Part shown: one piece after another, positions 8,888 to 18,263 of the stretch | Layout of the letters: each line of letters opens with the position of its first letter | Numbering within the stretch: the first letter of the stretch is position 1 | From: Gallionellaceae bacterium | Lineage (GTDB): Bacteria; Pseudomonadota; Gammaproteobacteria; Burkholderiales; Gallionellaceae | Length of the DNA stretch: 64,000 nucleotides | Assembly: GCA_030823955.1 (NCBI GenBank) | Contig: JAVBYO010000004.1 | Location: 1-64,000 of the forward strand | Reading direction: 5' to 3' | Notes under the pieces: generated by a model | The model's database searches: none | What the model saw: the letters and a program-made list of their open reading frames with translations, nothing else | What the model was told of the DNA's origin: nothing | Position numbers and translations under genes: made by a program

Positions 8888-9097
8888 CCAAATTCCGACC
8901 TTGAGCGGAATTCCGTAGCGACACAATACTTGTACAACTAAAAGCGAATATCCTTCGCCAGCGTTTTGCTGCGTCCGTTTCCCGCCCTCCGCACCGCATT
9001 TCCCTATATATCTAGATATTCTTGCGACTTGCCGCCCCATAAATTTTCCCCAACAATCCCCGCCGGTATTTAAATCATCTGGCAAAGGAAATCTCCA

Positions 9098-9280
9098 ATG
9101 CAATACAGCGGACAAGACTTGTTGTGGCTGATTGGCAGCCTGTCGCGCATCTTTCGCATTCCGTTCAAATCAAATCAAATTTTGAGTTTAGAAGAAGGAG
9201 ATTGTGTAATGCAAAAACTTAATGCGAAGCTGCCCCCTTTAATAGGCGCTCGTTACGGAAGTGAAAGGTTGGTGGCGTGA
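9098..9280 (+). pseudogene. Remnant of a type I secretion ABC transporter N-terminus
   Basis: A 60-codon frame beginning MQYSGQDLLWLIGSLSRIFR. The first 30 residues resemble the N-terminal C39-like domain of RTX-type secretion ABC transporters (pattern: LLWLIGSLxRIxRIPF). The resemblance stops after residue 30 near a run of AAATC repeats at about 9165-9180, and no membrane or ATPase domains follow. Its TGA overlaps the ATG of the next gene (TGATG). A decayed secretion gene is the best reading, based on recognition of the N-terminus and the RTX-like remnant 570 bases downstream. A functional short peptide cannot be excluded. Confidence 0.5.
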
Positions 9281-9852
9281 TGGGCTTTGTTATTTTTATT
9301 GCGATGGGATTGTATTTGCTGATTTCGATTGGCGTAGTGGCATGGGCAATTAGCTATGCGAAGAAAAGAGGCAAGAGCACTAAGCGCTGGGGATGGGGGG
9401 CTGTGTTCGTTATGTACAACATCGTGTTCTGGGATTGGATACCGACGGTGGCGGTGCATCAGTTTTACTGCGCGAAGGATTCGGGGTTCTGGGTTTATAA
9501 AACGCTCGACCAGTGGAAGGTCGAGAATCCGGGGGGGCTGGAGGGGTTGACTACGCAGCGAGTGTGGCAACACGACTATTCCAATGGTGGTGATGTCGTT
9601 CATATCAATCAACGTTTTGATTTGGCGTATGACAAAAAAGGCGAACAATTTTTTCATTTGTGGCCTGACGACAGGAAGTTGATAGATGTTAAATCTGGCG
9701 AAGTAATAGCACGCTTAGTTGACTTTAATAGCTACGCATCGGAATGGGGTGGTTTGAAATTTTGGATAAGCATTAGGCATTGCAGTAGCGGTCAAGAGAA
9801 TGTAACTAAATTTGGAAATTTTTATCTTCAATTTAAAGGAGCAGAAAAATGA
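9280..9852 (+). CDS. Membrane-anchored hypothetical protein of RTX loci
   Basis: A 190-residue protein (ATG at 9280; GTG at 9277 is also in frame). One N-terminal transmembrane helix at about residues 2-27 is followed by a basic stretch (KKRGKSTKRWGWG), a second hydrophobic patch (AVFVMYNIVFWDWIP) and a tail rich in aromatic residues. No catalytic motif is recognised. It overlaps the secretion remnant upstream by one base, and its stop overlaps the ATG of the RTX-like fragment downstream, so it belongs to the same former operon. It appears intact; any function is unknown. Confidence 0.6.
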   Translation: MGFVIFIAMGLYLLISIGVVAWAISYAKKRGKSTKRWGWGAVFVMYNIVFWDWIPTVAVHQFYCAKDSGFWVYKTLDQWKVENPGGLEGLTTQRVWQHDYSNGGDVVHINQRFDLAYDKKGEQFFHLWPDDRKLIDVKSGEVIARLVDFNSYASEWGGLKFWISIRHCSSGQENVTKFGNFYLQFKGAEK

Positions 9853-10088
9853 ATACGATTACTTCTTTATTTCAGCAAGCTCAATTGGCCGAAGCTGCGT
9901 ATGCAGATTTTACAAACAACATGAATGATCCAGTTGGCGCTCTTACGAATGCGAGTCTTGGAGGGAAATTCTCCCAAGCCCAAGCCGCCGCCTTCACCGC
10001 CGACTGGAGCGTAGTAGACCAATACGACAACTCCGCGTTGGGAGGTTTGCTCGGTACTGGATTTTCCGCGACGTTGTTTCCAAACTAA
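9849..10088 (+). pseudogene. Truncated N-terminus of a large RTX-type exoprotein
   Basis: A 79-codon frame starting MNTITSLFQQAQLAEAAYAD and running to VVDQYDNSALGG and GFSATLF before a stop. This pattern matches, from memory, the start of large lipase-like calcium-binding RTX proteins in betaproteobacteria, which usually continue for many hundreds of residues. No downstream continuation, GGxGxDxxx repeats or type I signal is present. The break coincides with a short AAAGGGGTCAG-type sequence. It overlaps the upstream gene by four bases (ATGA). Confidence 0.55.
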
Positions 10089-10110
10089 AGGGGTCAGCTT
10101 CGCATTATTT
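10087..10110 (+). repeat. Possible mobile-repeat remnant at the RTX break point
   Basis: The sequence AAAGGGGTCAG followed by a CGCATTATTT stretch begins at the stop codon of the truncated RTX fragment. It resembles a dispersed intergenic sequence often seen beside REP-associated transposases in proteobacteria. Only one copy is seen in this window, so the identification rests on recall. Confidence 0.3.
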
Positions 10111-10179
10111 TCGGGGAGGGGGCGATTCCCTCAATTTGAAGAGCAGGCTTGATCTGGCCTGCCGCGCTTACTTGGACCA

Positions 10180-10521
10180 TCAGGCGGCGGCGATACTTTT
10201 TTCGATCACTTCGGCGGCCCAACTGTTCAGGCTCTTGCCTCGGGTTTCTGCAATCATCGCGGCACGGGCATGTACCTCTGGCGACAGCCGCAAACGGAAT
10301 TGCCCGGAGTAAGGTTTGTTGGGTTTCTTGCCCAATTTCTTGCAGGTTTCAAGGTAATCATCCACGGCTTCCTTGAATGCGGCACGCAACTCGGTCACGC
10401 TATCGCCATGAAAACCGATCACATCGCGAATGCCAGCGATATGCCCGATAAAGCAACCGTCATCCTCACTATATTCAACACGGGCGGCAAAGCCTTCGTA
10501 TTCCATTGTGTTCGCGCTCAT
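10180..10521 (-). CDS. HicB-family antitoxin
   Basis: A 113-residue antitoxin. The N-terminal partial RNase H-like HicB fold (residues 8-65: ARVEYSEDDGCFIGHIAGI, then AFKEAVDDYLETCKKLGK) is followed by an Arc/MetJ-type DNA-binding helix segment (FRLRLSPEVHARAAM, KSLNSWAAEVIE). It should neutralise HicA and repress the operon. Its ATG overlaps the hicA stop by four bases, giving the usual toxin-first order. Confidence 0.92.
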   Translation of the reverse strand: MSANTMEYEGFAARVEYSEDDGCFIGHIAGIRDVIGFHGDSVTELRAAFKEAVDDYLETCKKLGKKPNKPYSGQFRLRLSPEVHARAAMIAETRGKSLNSWAAEVIEKSIAAA

Positions 10522-10772
10522 GGTCGCACTCCTAAAGATTCAAGATAATGTCGCGCATCTCGTATCTGGTATGGTTTGGCCTCTTTGGCTGGGTGCGGCC
10601 TGTGAAACGCGGCAACAATACCGTCCTTCTCAAAGCGCACCCGCAAACCATTGCCCTCAATCACGCGACAACCAATAGCCACTAGCAACGTTTCAATGCG
10701 CCGCCATTCAAGTGTTGCCGAAACAGGTTCGGCAAATACGGCAGCGAGTGTTTTGCGATGCGTGGCATTCAT
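10518..10772 (-). CDS. HicA-family toxin
   Basis: An 84-residue protein of the longer HicA type: a short N-terminal extension (MNATHRKTLAAVFAEPVSAT), then a dsRBD-like core IETLLVAIGCRVIEGNGLRV with the catalytic-type histidine in AAFHRPHPAKE. Known HicA toxins cleave mRNA. The pair lies in the accessory patch after tRNA-Glu, consistent with gain by transfer. Confidence 0.88.
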   Translation of the reverse strand: MNATHRKTLAAVFAEPVSATLEWRRIETLLVAIGCRVIEGNGLRVRFEKDGIVAAFHRPHPAKEAKPYQIRDARHYLESLGVRP

Positions 10773-10875
10773 ATCTGAATGGTATCAATAATTGGCACCG
10801 CGTCAAGCTCTATCAACTAAAGGAGCCTTTTAGTCTATTCTAGCCTCTTGGCATCTTGATGAAGGTGGGGTAAAG

Positions 10876-11541
10876 ATGAATATCATCAAATGGGCGCGGC
10901 GTTGGGTGGGGTGGAGCTTATTGGCGATATCGTCTGTTCCTGTTGCACTTGCGGCCGGAATGGACGGAGCTGCCACCCCCTCTGTGGCGGGTACGGTGAT
11001 ACATCTGCAAGGTGCCGCATTTGCCAGCCATCGCCAGCCATCCACTAACCTGTCGCTAGGGGCGCAGATATTAATCGGTGACCACATCGTGACTGGCCCC
11101 AACGCCCGTGTAGGGGTGAGGATGCTCGACGGCACTGTACTGAGCCTGGGTGCAGATACCGAATTCGCCATTAACGATTACCGCTATCAAGAGCAGGAAA
11201 AGCAAGGTACGGCGCGTTTGGAGTTGCTCAAGGGTGTGTTCCGCGCGGTAACCGGGGCGATTGGAAAGCTGAAGGAGCGCGACTTTAAGGTGAAGACTGC
11301 TGTCGGCACGATCGGCATCAGGGGAACCGATTTCTGGGGCGGATATTATTTTTCGCAAGCTCTGGATGTTGCGCTGCTCGGCGGCAAAGGTATCTATATC
11401 GAAAATGCCGCTGGGGTTGTCGAAGTTAGCGAACCGGGGGAGGGGATTAGTGTTAACAGCGCCAACGAGTTGCCGCTGCCTCCGAAGCACTGGGGCGAGC
11501 AGAAATTAAATGCCGCGAAGCAGTCGATTGAGTGGGATTAA
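10876..11541 (+). CDS. FecR-domain periplasmic protein
   Basis: A 221-residue protein with a signal peptide (basic MNIIKWARRW, hydrophobic core, likely cleavage after VALAA near residue 27). The FecR domain spans about residues 55-170: GDHIVTGPNARVGVRMLDGTVLSLGADTEF, then KTAVGTIGIRGTDFWGGYY. No sigma factor or TonB receptor is adjacent, so this is the stand-alone exported type, not the classical anti-sigma regulator. Its role is unknown. It is monocistronic, bounded by hicAB and the rimP promoter. Confidence 0.85.
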   Translation: MNIIKWARRWVGWSLLAISSVPVALAAGMDGAATPSVAGTVIHLQGAAFASHRQPSTNLSLGAQILIGDHIVTGPNARVGVRMLDGTVLSLGADTEFAINDYRYQEQEKQGTARLELLKGVFRAVTGAIGKLKERDFKVKTAVGTIGIRGTDFWGGYYFSQALDVALLGGKGIYIENAAGVVEVSEPGEGISVNSANELPLPPKHWGEQKLNAAKQSIEWD

Positions 11542-11699
11542 ACGGGCGCGGGGCCGAAATCAGAATATCGTAACCAATGTGGCCGACATCGCCTTACTTT
11601 CCAAATCATCATAACCAAACAAGCTGGCCCGCCTAGCCCCTTGATGGAGCAAGGCGGGGTACTTGGCCGCAGTCGTTTGTGAGAATATTCATCGAGTTG

Positions 11700-11728
11700 T
11701 TTTCAATGCCATAGACTTTTGCTATACT
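11700..11728 (+). promoter_or_regulatory. Promoter of the rimP-nusA-infB operon
   Basis: TTTTCA at 11700-11705 and TATACT at 11723-11728 have a 17-base spacer, with an extended -10 (TGC before TATACT). This lies 60-90 bases upstream of rimP and just before a terminator-like hairpin. Confidence 0.7.
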
Positions 11729-11752
11729 GCGCGCCGTTGTTATAGATGAGAT

Positions 11753-11776
11753 GGGCTTCGAGCCCGTTTTTTATTT
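11753..11776 (+). terminator. Terminator-like hairpin in the rimP leader (possible attenuator)
   Basis: GGGCTTCGAGCCC at 11753-11765 can form a five-base stem with a TCG loop, followed by GTTTTTTATTT. It sits between the promoter and the rimP start, so it would control read-through into the operon that encodes the elongation factor NusA. An autoregulatory attenuator is an inference. Confidence 0.6.
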
Positions 11777-11789
11777 GTGGGTGCGGATT

Positions 11790-12215
11790 ATGGATGTGGC
11801 GAAGCTGGTGGAAACGACACTGGCCGGTTTGGGATACGAACTGGTCGATCTGGAGGTGTCCGGTCGCGGGCTGATGCGCGTGTTCATCGATCAGCCGGAT
11901 GGCATCTCTCTGGAAGACTGTGAGCGGGTGAGTCACCAGTTGACGCGGTTGTTCACGGTGGAAAATGTCGATTTCGAGCGCTTGGAGATTTCCTCGCCGG
12001 GCTTGGATCGTCCCATCAAGAAAGCGGCGGATTTCGTGCGTTTTCGCGGACAGAAGGTGCAGTTGAAGTTGCGTGTGCCGTTGAATGGGCGCAAGAATTT
12101 TGTCGGTACGTTGGGCGAGCTTCAGGATGGGGTGTTGCAGTTGGATGTGGATGGCAGTGCGGTTGCAATCGAGCTGGCCAATCTGGATAAGGCACGTTTG
12201 GTGCCGGTGTTTTAA
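11790..12215 (+). CDS. rimP: Ribosome maturation factor RimP
   Basis: A 141-residue protein needed for 30S subunit maturation. Signatures are [21 protein letters not shown] at the N-terminus, CERVSHQL, the conserved [12 protein letters not shown] and a C-terminal SH3-like part with [14 protein letters not shown] at 11790 gives the family start; the longer frame would run into the leader hairpin. It is first in the rimP-nusA-infB-rbfA-truB operon. Confidence 0.95.
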   Translation: MDVAKLVETTLAGLGYELVDLEVSGRGLMRVFIDQPDGISLEDCERVSHQLTRLFTVENVDFERLEISSPGLDRPIKKAADFVRFRGQKVQLKLRVPLNGRKNFVGTLGELQDGVLQLDVDGSAVAIELANLDKARLVPVF

Positions 12216-12272
12216 TTTTGAATAACCTGGGCTGCTGCATGGTGCACGTGGCTTGAACGGTTGGAGACGGTG

Positions 12273-13748
12273 ATGAGTCGTGAAGTCTTGTTGTTGGTAG
12301 ATGCCTTGGCGCGTGAGAAGAACGTGGACAAGGAAATCGTGTTTGGCGCGCTGGAATCGGCTTTGGCCTCGGCAACCAAGAAACGTTTCGTGGACGAAGA
12401 AGCGGATGTCCGCGTCAGCATCGATCGCCAGACGGGCGAATACGAGTCTTTCCGGCGCTGGCAGGTGACCGACGACGAGACCTTTGAGACCCCCGATCTG
12501 CATATCAAACTGAACGAGGCGCAGAAGCGCGACCCCGAGATCCAGATGGATGAGTTCATCGAGGAGCCGCTGGAGTCCATCGATTTCGGGCGTATCGGCG
12601 CGCAAGCGGCGAAGCAGGTCATCTTCCAGAAGATCCGCGATGCGGAACGCGAGCAGATCCTGGCCGACTTCATGGAGCGCAGCGAGCATCTGGTGTCGGG
12701 CACCATCAAGCGTATCGAGCGTGGTAACGCCATCGTCGAATTCGGCAAGATCGAAGCATTGCTGCCGCGCGACCAGATGATCCCGAAAGAGAATCTGCGT
12801 GTGGGCGACCGTGTACGCGCCTATCTGTTGCGTGTGGATCGCACTGTGCGCGGCCCGCAGATCATTCTGTCGCGTATCACGCCGGAATTCCTGACCAAGC
12901 TGTTCGAGCTGGAAGTGCCTGAGATCGAAGAGGGCTTGCTGGAGATCGTCAGCGCTTCGCGCGACCCCGGTTCGCGCGCCAAGATCGCGGTGCGCACCCA
13001 TGACCAGCGTCTTGATCCCATCGGCACGTGCGTGGGTATGCGCGGTTCGCGCGTGCAGGCGGTGACCAATGAGCTGGCCGGTGAGCGTGTGGATATCATC
13101 CTGTGGTCGGAAGATCCGGCCACCAGCGTCATCAATGCTTTGGCTCCGGCTGAAGTGACCAGCATCGTGGTGGATGAAGACCGTCACAGCATGGATGTGG
13201 TGGTGGAAGAAGAGAATCTGGCGCAAGCCATCGGACGCGGCGGTCAGAACGTGCGTCTGGCCAGCGAACTGACCGGCTGGGAGATCAACCTGATGACGGT
13301 GGAGCAGTCTGCCGAGAAGAACGAGCAGGAATTCTCCAAGATACGCGATCTGTTTGTCGCCAAGCTGGATGTGGACGAGGAAGTCGCCGACATTCTCGTG
13401 CAGGAAGGTTTCAATACTCTGGAAGAAGTGGCCTATGTGCCTCTGGACGAGATGCTGGCAATCGAATCGTTCGATGAAGCGACTGTGAACGAGTTGCGCA
13501 GCCGTGCACGTAACGCATTGCTGACGGAAGCTATCGCCAACGAAGAGCAGGTCGAGCACAACATCGAGGATCTGTTGAAGATCGAGGGTATGGATGAAGA
13601 GACTGCGCGAACGCTGGCTTCCAGCGGTGTCGGTACGCAGGAGCAATTGGCCGATCTGGACGGCGAAGAGCTGGTCGAGATCACCGGCATGGAGATGGAT
13701 CGCGCCAACCAGTTGATCATGACGGCGCGCGCACCATGGTTCGCATAA
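12273..13748 (+). CDS. nusA: Transcription termination/antitermination factor NusA
   Basis: A 491-residue RNA polymerase-binding factor. Domain order is the N-terminal polymerase-binding domain (1-130), S1 (135-200, [17 protein letters not shown]), KH1 and KH2 (about 200-345, including [12 protein letters not shown] and [15 protein letters not shown]) and two C-terminal acidic repeats (365-490). The C-terminal repeats are the proteobacterial form that contacts the alpha subunit. ATG at 12273 follows a GGAGACGG ribosome site. Confidence 0.96.
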   Translation: MSREVLLLVDALAREKNVDKEIVFGALESALASATKKRFVDEEADVRVSIDRQTGEYESFRRWQVTDDETFETPDLHIKLNEAQKRDPEIQMDEFIEEPLESIDFGRIGAQAAKQVIFQKIRDAEREQILADFMERSEHLVSGTIKRIERGNAIVEFGKIEALLPRDQMIPKENLRVGDRVRAYLLRVDRTVRGPQIILSRITPEFLTKLFELEVPEIEEGLLEIVSASRDPGSRAKIAVRTHDQRLDPIGTCVGMRGSRVQAVTNELAGERVDIILWSEDPATSVINALAPAEVTSIVVDEDRHSMDVVVEEENLAQAIGRGGQNVRLASELTGWEINLMTVEQSAEKNEQEFSKIRDLFVAKLDVDEEVADILVQEGFNTLEEVAYVPLDEMLAIESFDEATVNELRSRARNALLTEAIANEEQVEHNIEDLLKIEGMDEETARTLASSGVGTQEQLADLDGEELVEITGMEMDRANQLIMTARAPWFA

Positions 13749-13813
13749 TGGTTCGCGATATGTGAAGTTTATCGATAGACGATTTGTCTGTTTTTTGGGT
13801 TTAAGGGGTCGTA

Positions 13814-16396
13814 ATGGGAAAAATGAATGTAGCGCAATTCGCCGGGGAGCTGGGTTTGCCGGTCGAACTGTTGCTGGAACAACTGCAGGCGGCCGGGGTC
13901 GCCAAGAAGCAGGAGGCTGACCCCGTATCTGAACAAGACAAGTCGCAACTGCTGGAACATCTGCGCAATGCCCACGGCAGCGGCAAGAACAAGATCACGC
14001 TGGTGCGCCGCGAAACCACGGCGATCAAAAAAGCCGACAGTACCGGCAAGTCGCGCACCATTCAGGTCGAAGTGCGCAAGAAACGCACAGTTGCTCCCGC
14101 ATCTGCCGATGTTGCAAAAGAGGTTGCTCCCGCCGTTGCACCCACCGCCCCGGTCAAGGTGGTCGATGCCGAAGAATTGAATGCCCGCAACGAAGAAGCG
14201 CGCATCCAGGCCGAGTTGGCGGCACGCCAAGCGGCAGAAGTACAAGCCAAACAAGAACGCAGCAAACGCAAGGTCAAGGCCGCCGAACCTGTCGCCGCAC
14301 CGGTAGCGGAGCCGGTCGTTTCCCCGGCAGTGACGCCCGAAGTGGCGCCTGTCGCTGAAGCCGCTGCTGCTCCGGCACCGGATGGTACTTTGCACAAGCC
14401 GACTTTGAAGCCGGGTGACAAGGTGTCCAAGCCCAAAAAGGTCGAGAAGGTCGCAGACAAGGATAGTCCGTGGGATCAAGCCGGTCACAAGAAGCGTCCG
14501 CCTTCGCGCAATGTGGATGCCCGTGCCGGCGTGGGTATCCGTACCGGTGGTTCTTTGCGCACCGGGCGCCATGACAAACATTCCAAGCATGATGATGCAT
14601 CGCAAGGACAACACGCGTTCTCTTTGCCGACCGAACCTATCGTGCAGGAAGTGATGATTCCAGAAACCATCAGCGTTTCGGAATTGGCGCAGAAGATGTC
14701 GATCAAGGCGGTGGAGATCATCAAGGCCCTGATGAAGATGGGCAGTATGGTCACCATCAATCAGGTGCTGGATCAAGAGACCGCGATGATCGTGGTGGAA
14801 GAGCTCGGACACGTCGCCAAACCGGCCAAACCGGACGATCCCGATGCTTATTTGACCGAAACAACCGACCATAAAGACGTGGTGCTGGAGCCGCGCGCCC
14901 CTGTTGTGACGGTGATGGGCCACGTTGACCACGGTAAGACTTCTTTGCTGGATTACATCCGCCGTACCCGTGTGGCTTCGGGCGAAGCCGGTGGCATCAC
15001 ACAGCATATCGGTGCATACCATGTGGATACGCCGCGCGGCATGATCACTTTTCTCGATACACCGGGACACGAAGCGTTCACCGCGATGCGTGCACGCGGC
15101 GCGAAAGCGACCGACATCGTGATTCTGGTGGTGGCTGCCGACGACGGCGTGATGCCGCAAACCAAAGAAGCGATCCACCATGCCAAGGCGGCGGAAGTGC
15201 CTATCGTGGTGGCGATCACCAAGATCGACAAACCGGATGCCAACTCCGAGCGTGTGCGCCAGGAACTGGTGGCCGAAGGTGTGGTGCCGGAAGACTGGGG
15301 CGGCGATTGTATGTTCGTCGAAGTTTCTGCCAAGAGCGGGCAGGGTATTGATGCCCTGCTGGAAGGTATTCTGTTGCAAGCCGAAGTGCTGGAACTGAAA
15401 GCGGCAAAAGACACCAGCGCCAAAGGGGTGGTGGTCGAAGCCCGTCTGGACAAAGGCAAAGGCGCTGTGGCGACCTTGCTGGTGCAGTCCGGTACCTTGA
15501 AGCGCGGCGATGCCATTCTGGTCGGTTCCGTTTCCGGCCGCGTGCGCGCCATGCTGGATGAGAACGGCAAAGTCATCAACGAGGCCGGGCCTTCCATCCC
15601 GGTCGAGATTCAGGGTTTGTCCGAAGTGCCGGTCGCCGGTGCGGATTTCCTGGTGCTGGCCGACGAGAAGAAGGCGCGCGAGATCGCGCTGTTCCGCCAA
15701 GGCAAGTTCCGTGATGTGAAGCTGGCCAAGCAACAGGCTGCGAAGCTGGAGAACATGTTCGAGCAGATGGGCGAGGGCGAAGTGCGCAGCCTGTCGCTGA
15801 TCGTGAAGGCAGATGTGCAAGGCTCGCTGGAAGCGATTGCCGGTTCGTTGCAGAAACTGTCCACTTCCGAAGTCAAGGTCAGCCTGATCCACAGCGGTGT
15901 CGGTGCGATCTCCGAGTCGGACATCAATCTGGCACTTGCTTCCAAGGCGATCGTCATCGGCTTCAATTCGCGTGCGGATGCAGCAGCACGCCGTCTGGCC
16001 GAATCCGCCGGTGTGGACATCCGTTATTACAACATCATCTACGCCATGGTGGACGAGATCAAAGCCGCTTTGTCCGGCATGTTGACCCCGGACAAGAAGG
16101 AGAATGTCATCGGCATGGTGGAGATTCGCCAGGTGTTCACCATCTCCAAGGTCGGCACCATCGCCGGATGTTATGTCACCGAAGGTATGGTCAAACGTGG
16201 CTCGCAGGTGCGTGTGTTGCGCAACAATGTGGTCATCCATACCGGCGAACTGGATTCGCTCAAGCGCTTCAAGGACGATGTGAAGGAAGTGAAGTCCAAT
16301 TTCGAATGTGGTCTGTCGTTGCGCGGTTACAACGATCTGGAAGTGGGCGATCAGTTAGAGGTGTTCGAGATCGTTGAGGTCGCGCGCGCACTGTGA
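13814..16396 (+). CDS. infB: Translation initiation factor IF-2
   Basis: An 860-residue GTPase that places fMet-tRNA on the 30S subunit. The N-terminal IF2_N domain opens [21 protein letters not shown] long Ala/Lys/Glu-rich linker (about 80-270) precedes a second IF2_N module (about 280-330). The G domain carries GHVDHGKTS (G1), DTPGHEAF (G3) and TKID (G4, within the allowed N/T-KxD pattern). The beta-barrel and C2 domains follow. It is third in the operon, 65 bases after nusA. Confidence 0.97.
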   Translation: MGKMNVAQFAGELGLPVELLLEQLQAAGVAKKQEADPVSEQDKSQLLEHLRNAHGSGKNKITLVRRETTAIKKADSTGKSRTIQVEVRKKRTVAPASADVAKEVAPAVAPTAPVKVVDAEELNARNEEARIQAELAARQAAEVQAKQERSKRKVKAAEPVAAPVAEPVVSPAVTPEVAPVAEAAAAPAPDGTLHKPTLKPGDKVSKPKKVEKVADKDSPWDQAGHKKRPPSRNVDARAGVGIRTGGSLRTGRHDKHSKHDDASQGQHAFSLPTEPIVQEVMIPETISVSELAQKMSIKAVEIIKALMKMGSMVTINQVLDQETAMIVVEELGHVAKPAKPDDPDAYLTETTDHKDVVLEPRAPVVTVMGHVDHGKTSLLDYIRRTRVASGEAGGITQHIGAYHVDTPRGMITFLDTPGHEAFTAMRARGAKATDIVILVVAADDGVMPQTKEAIHHAKAAEVPIVVAITKIDKPDANSERVRQELVAEGVVPEDWGGDCMFVEVSAKSGQGIDALLEGILLQAEVLELKAAKDTSAKGVVVEARLDKGKGAVATLLVQSGTLKRGDAILVGSVSGRVRAMLDENGKVINEAGPSIPVEIQGLSEVPVAGADFLVLADEKKAREIALFRQGKFRDVKLAKQQAAKLENMFEQMGEGEVRSLSLIVKADVQGSLEAIAGSLQKLSTSEVKVSLIHSGVGAISESDINLALASKAIVIGFNSRADAAARRLAESAGVDIRYYNIIYAMVDEIKAALSGMLTPDKKENVIGMVEIRQVFTISKVGTIAGCYVTEGMVKRGSQVRVLRNNVVIHTGELDSLKRFKDDVKEVKSNFECGLSLRGYNDLEVGDQLEVFEIVEVARAL

Positions 16397-16537
16397 AAAA
16401 CTGCTGCGAGGTGATGATGCTGCGTTGGAAAGCGTCTCAGAATGCTCATGTACAGCATGTACACTCCGCTTCTGAGCCGTTTTCCGCCTTGCCTGATCGC
16501 CTCTCGCGACGTTTTTCATTTTTCGGTAATTAACTAT

Positions 16538-16894
16538 ATGGCCAAGGACTACGCCAGAACGGATCGTATCGCCGAGCAGATCCAGCGCGAGCTGGCCGGT
16601 CTGGTGCGCCTCGAAGTTAAAGATCCGCGTGTGCAGCGGGTGACCATCACCGGTGTCGAGGTGACCAGCGATTATTCCCATGCCAAGGTGTTCTACACCA
16701 CGCTGGACGGCTCCAGCAAACAACTGCAAGAGGGGCTGGAACGCGCGGCAGGTTTCTTGCGCAGCCAATTGGCACACGCCATGAAGCTGCGCATCATCCC
16801 GCAATTGCACTTTGTCTATGATGTTTCCATCGAGCGTGGAGCCCATCTTTCCCAGCTCATCGACCAAGCCGTGGCCAGTGACAACAAGCATTGA
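16538..16894 (+). CDS. rbfA: 30S ribosome-binding factor RbfA
   Basis: A 118-residue KH-fold factor for 16S rRNA 5'-end maturation. Typical sequence: [26 protein letters not shown], then [15 protein letters not shown] and [21 protein letters not shown] at 16538 gives the conserved [10 protein letters not shown] start; the frame is open upstream from 16442, but that leader is not family-like. It lies 141 bases after infB and 7 bases before truB. Confidence 0.94.
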   Translation: MAKDYARTDRIAEQIQRELAGLVRLEVKDPRVQRVTITGVEVTSDYSHAKVFYTTLDGSSKQLQEGLERAAGFLRSQLAHAMKLRIIPQLHFVYDVSIERGAHLSQLIDQAVASDNKH

Positions 16895-16901
16895 TCTAGG
16901 C

Positions 16902-17828
16902 ATGAAGGCGCGCACCTGGCGCCCACTCGACGGCGTCCTGTTGTTCGATAAGCCACTGGAACTGAGTTCCAATACCGCCCTGCAAAAAGTCCGCCGCTTG
17001 TATCAGGCAGAGAAAGCGGGACATACCGGAACACTCGATCCTCTTGCCAGCGGCTTGTTGCCGGTCTGTTTTGGTGAGGCGACCAAATTCTCCATGGGGC
17101 TGCTCGATGCGGACAAGACCTACCGTGCGACCGTTCGTCTGGGGCTGACCACCACGACCGGCGATGCGGAAGGCGAGGTCATCGCCAGCAAGCCTGTGAA
17201 TGTCACAGCGGAGGGGGTAGAAGGTGTTTTGTCCTCTTTTCACGGTGCGATCCAGCAATTGCCCCCCATGTACAGCGCCCTCAAACATCAGGGAAAACCG
17301 CTGTACGAATACATCCGCAAAGGTGAAACGGTAGAGCGCGCTTTGCGCGATGTGTTCATCCATGACTTGCGCATGACTCGCCTGGAAGGGACGGAGCTGG
17401 ACTTCGTCGTGCGCTGTAGCAAAGGAACCTATGTGCGCACGCTGGCCGAGGATATCGGCGCGGCCCTAGGCTGCGGCGGGCATTTGATCGCATTGCGCCG
17501 TACCGGCATCGCCGCTTTTGATCTGGCGGCCGCGTATACACTGGCTCAGCTTGAGGCAATGGACGACGGGGCGCGTGACGCCGCGCTGTTGCCGCTGGAT
17601 TGTATGTTGCAGGATTTGCCCAGTCTGGAACTGGATGCTGTCGAATTGCAGCGTATGGCACAGGGACAGCGTCTGGGCAAGCAATTGGGTATTCCAGACG
17701 GGAAGTTGCGGCTGTATTCGGCCGGACGCTTCATCGGGGTAGGGGAGTTGCTGGGGACCCGTTTGGCCCCCAGTCGGCTGTTATCCAGCATAGCAAAAAG
17801 CGCCGCAGCCTCGCATTCAGGCTGTTGA
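16902..17828 (+). CDS. truB: tRNA pseudouridine(55) synthase TruB
   Basis: A 308-residue enzyme that makes pseudouridine-55 in the T-loop of tRNAs. The catalytic aspartate lies in GHTGTLDPLASGLLP, with family motifs PPMYSALKHQGKPLYEYIRKG and CSKGTYVRTLAEDIG. The C-terminal PUA-like part is present. ATG at 16902 follows rbfA by 7 bases. Confidence 0.95.
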   Translation: MKARTWRPLDGVLLFDKPLELSSNTALQKVRRLYQAEKAGHTGTLDPLASGLLPVCFGEATKFSMGLLDADKTYRATVRLGLTTTTGDAEGEVIASKPVNVTAEGVEGVLSSFHGAIQQLPPMYSALKHQGKPLYEYIRKGETVERALRDVFIHDLRMTRLEGTELDFVVRCSKGTYVRTLAEDIGAALGCGGHLIALRRTGIAAFDLAAAYTLAQLEAMDDGARDAALLPLDCMLQDLPSLELDAVELQRMAQGQRLGKQLGIPDGKLRLYSAGRFIGVGELLGTRLAPSRLLSSIAKSAAASHSGC

Positions 17829-17893
17829 ATTAACTTGAGTAGGCAGCCCATTCAAGGGTAAAATGCCGCACTTTTTTATTGGAGAGGAAGTAA

Positions 17894-18163
17894 ATGTCTA
17901 TTACCACGGCACAAAAATCGCAGATCGTGACCGATTATCAACGCGCAAAGGGTGACACCGGCTCTCCCGAAGTTCAAGTGGCTTTGATGACAGCTCGTAT
18001 CAACTACCTGACTGACCATTTCAAGGAACACAACAAAGACCATCACTCCCGTCGCGGACTGCTGCGTCTGGTTAGCCGCCGCCGCAAACTGCTCGACTAC
18101 CTGAAGAGCAAGAACGAAGGTGGCTACAAAGAGCTGATCAAGCGCCTTGATTTGCGCAAGTAA
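17894..18163 (+). CDS. rpsO: 30S ribosomal protein S15
   Basis: 89 residues, the standard S15 length, with [20 protein letters not shown] and [21 protein letters not shown]. It binds 16S rRNA in the central domain. The start follows a GGAGAGGAAG ribosome site. It is followed by a hairpin and pnp, the common proteobacterial arrangement. Confidence 0.97.
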   Translation: MSITTAQKSQIVTDYQRAKGDTGSPEVQVALMTARINYLTDHFKEHNKDHHSRRGLLRLVSRRRKLLDYLKSKNEGGYKELIKRLDLRK

Positions 18164-18172
18164 CACATGACA

Positions 18173-18205
18173 GCGGGTCGCAGATGCGGCCCGCGTCGTT
18201 TTGGT
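18173..18205 (+). terminator. rpsO-pnp intercistronic hairpin
   Basis: GCGGGTCGC (18173-18181) pairs with GCGGCCCGC (18186-18194), a nine-base stem with an AGAT loop, followed by GTCGTTTTGG. It is placed like the E. coli rpsO terminator and RNase III processing region ahead of pnp, so partial termination plus processing is likely. Confidence 0.6.
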
Positions 18206-18263
18206 TGTCGTTGTCATTCATCCCCGGCGTAGTTGCGCCATGTCATTCCGAGAGAGGTCTACC

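Noticed and set aside
11703-13646. A 647-codon minus-strand frame opposite rimP and nusA
   Set aside because: Shadow of two conserved genes with no recognisable domain.
15217-15240. TKID in place of NKxD in IF-2 as a possible defect
   Set aside because: The GTPase G4 consensus allows N or T at the first position.
13769-16240. A long open frame (over 800 codons) opposite infB
   Set aside because: Its composition (His/Gly/Leu-rich) is that of an antisense shadow; infB is unambiguous.
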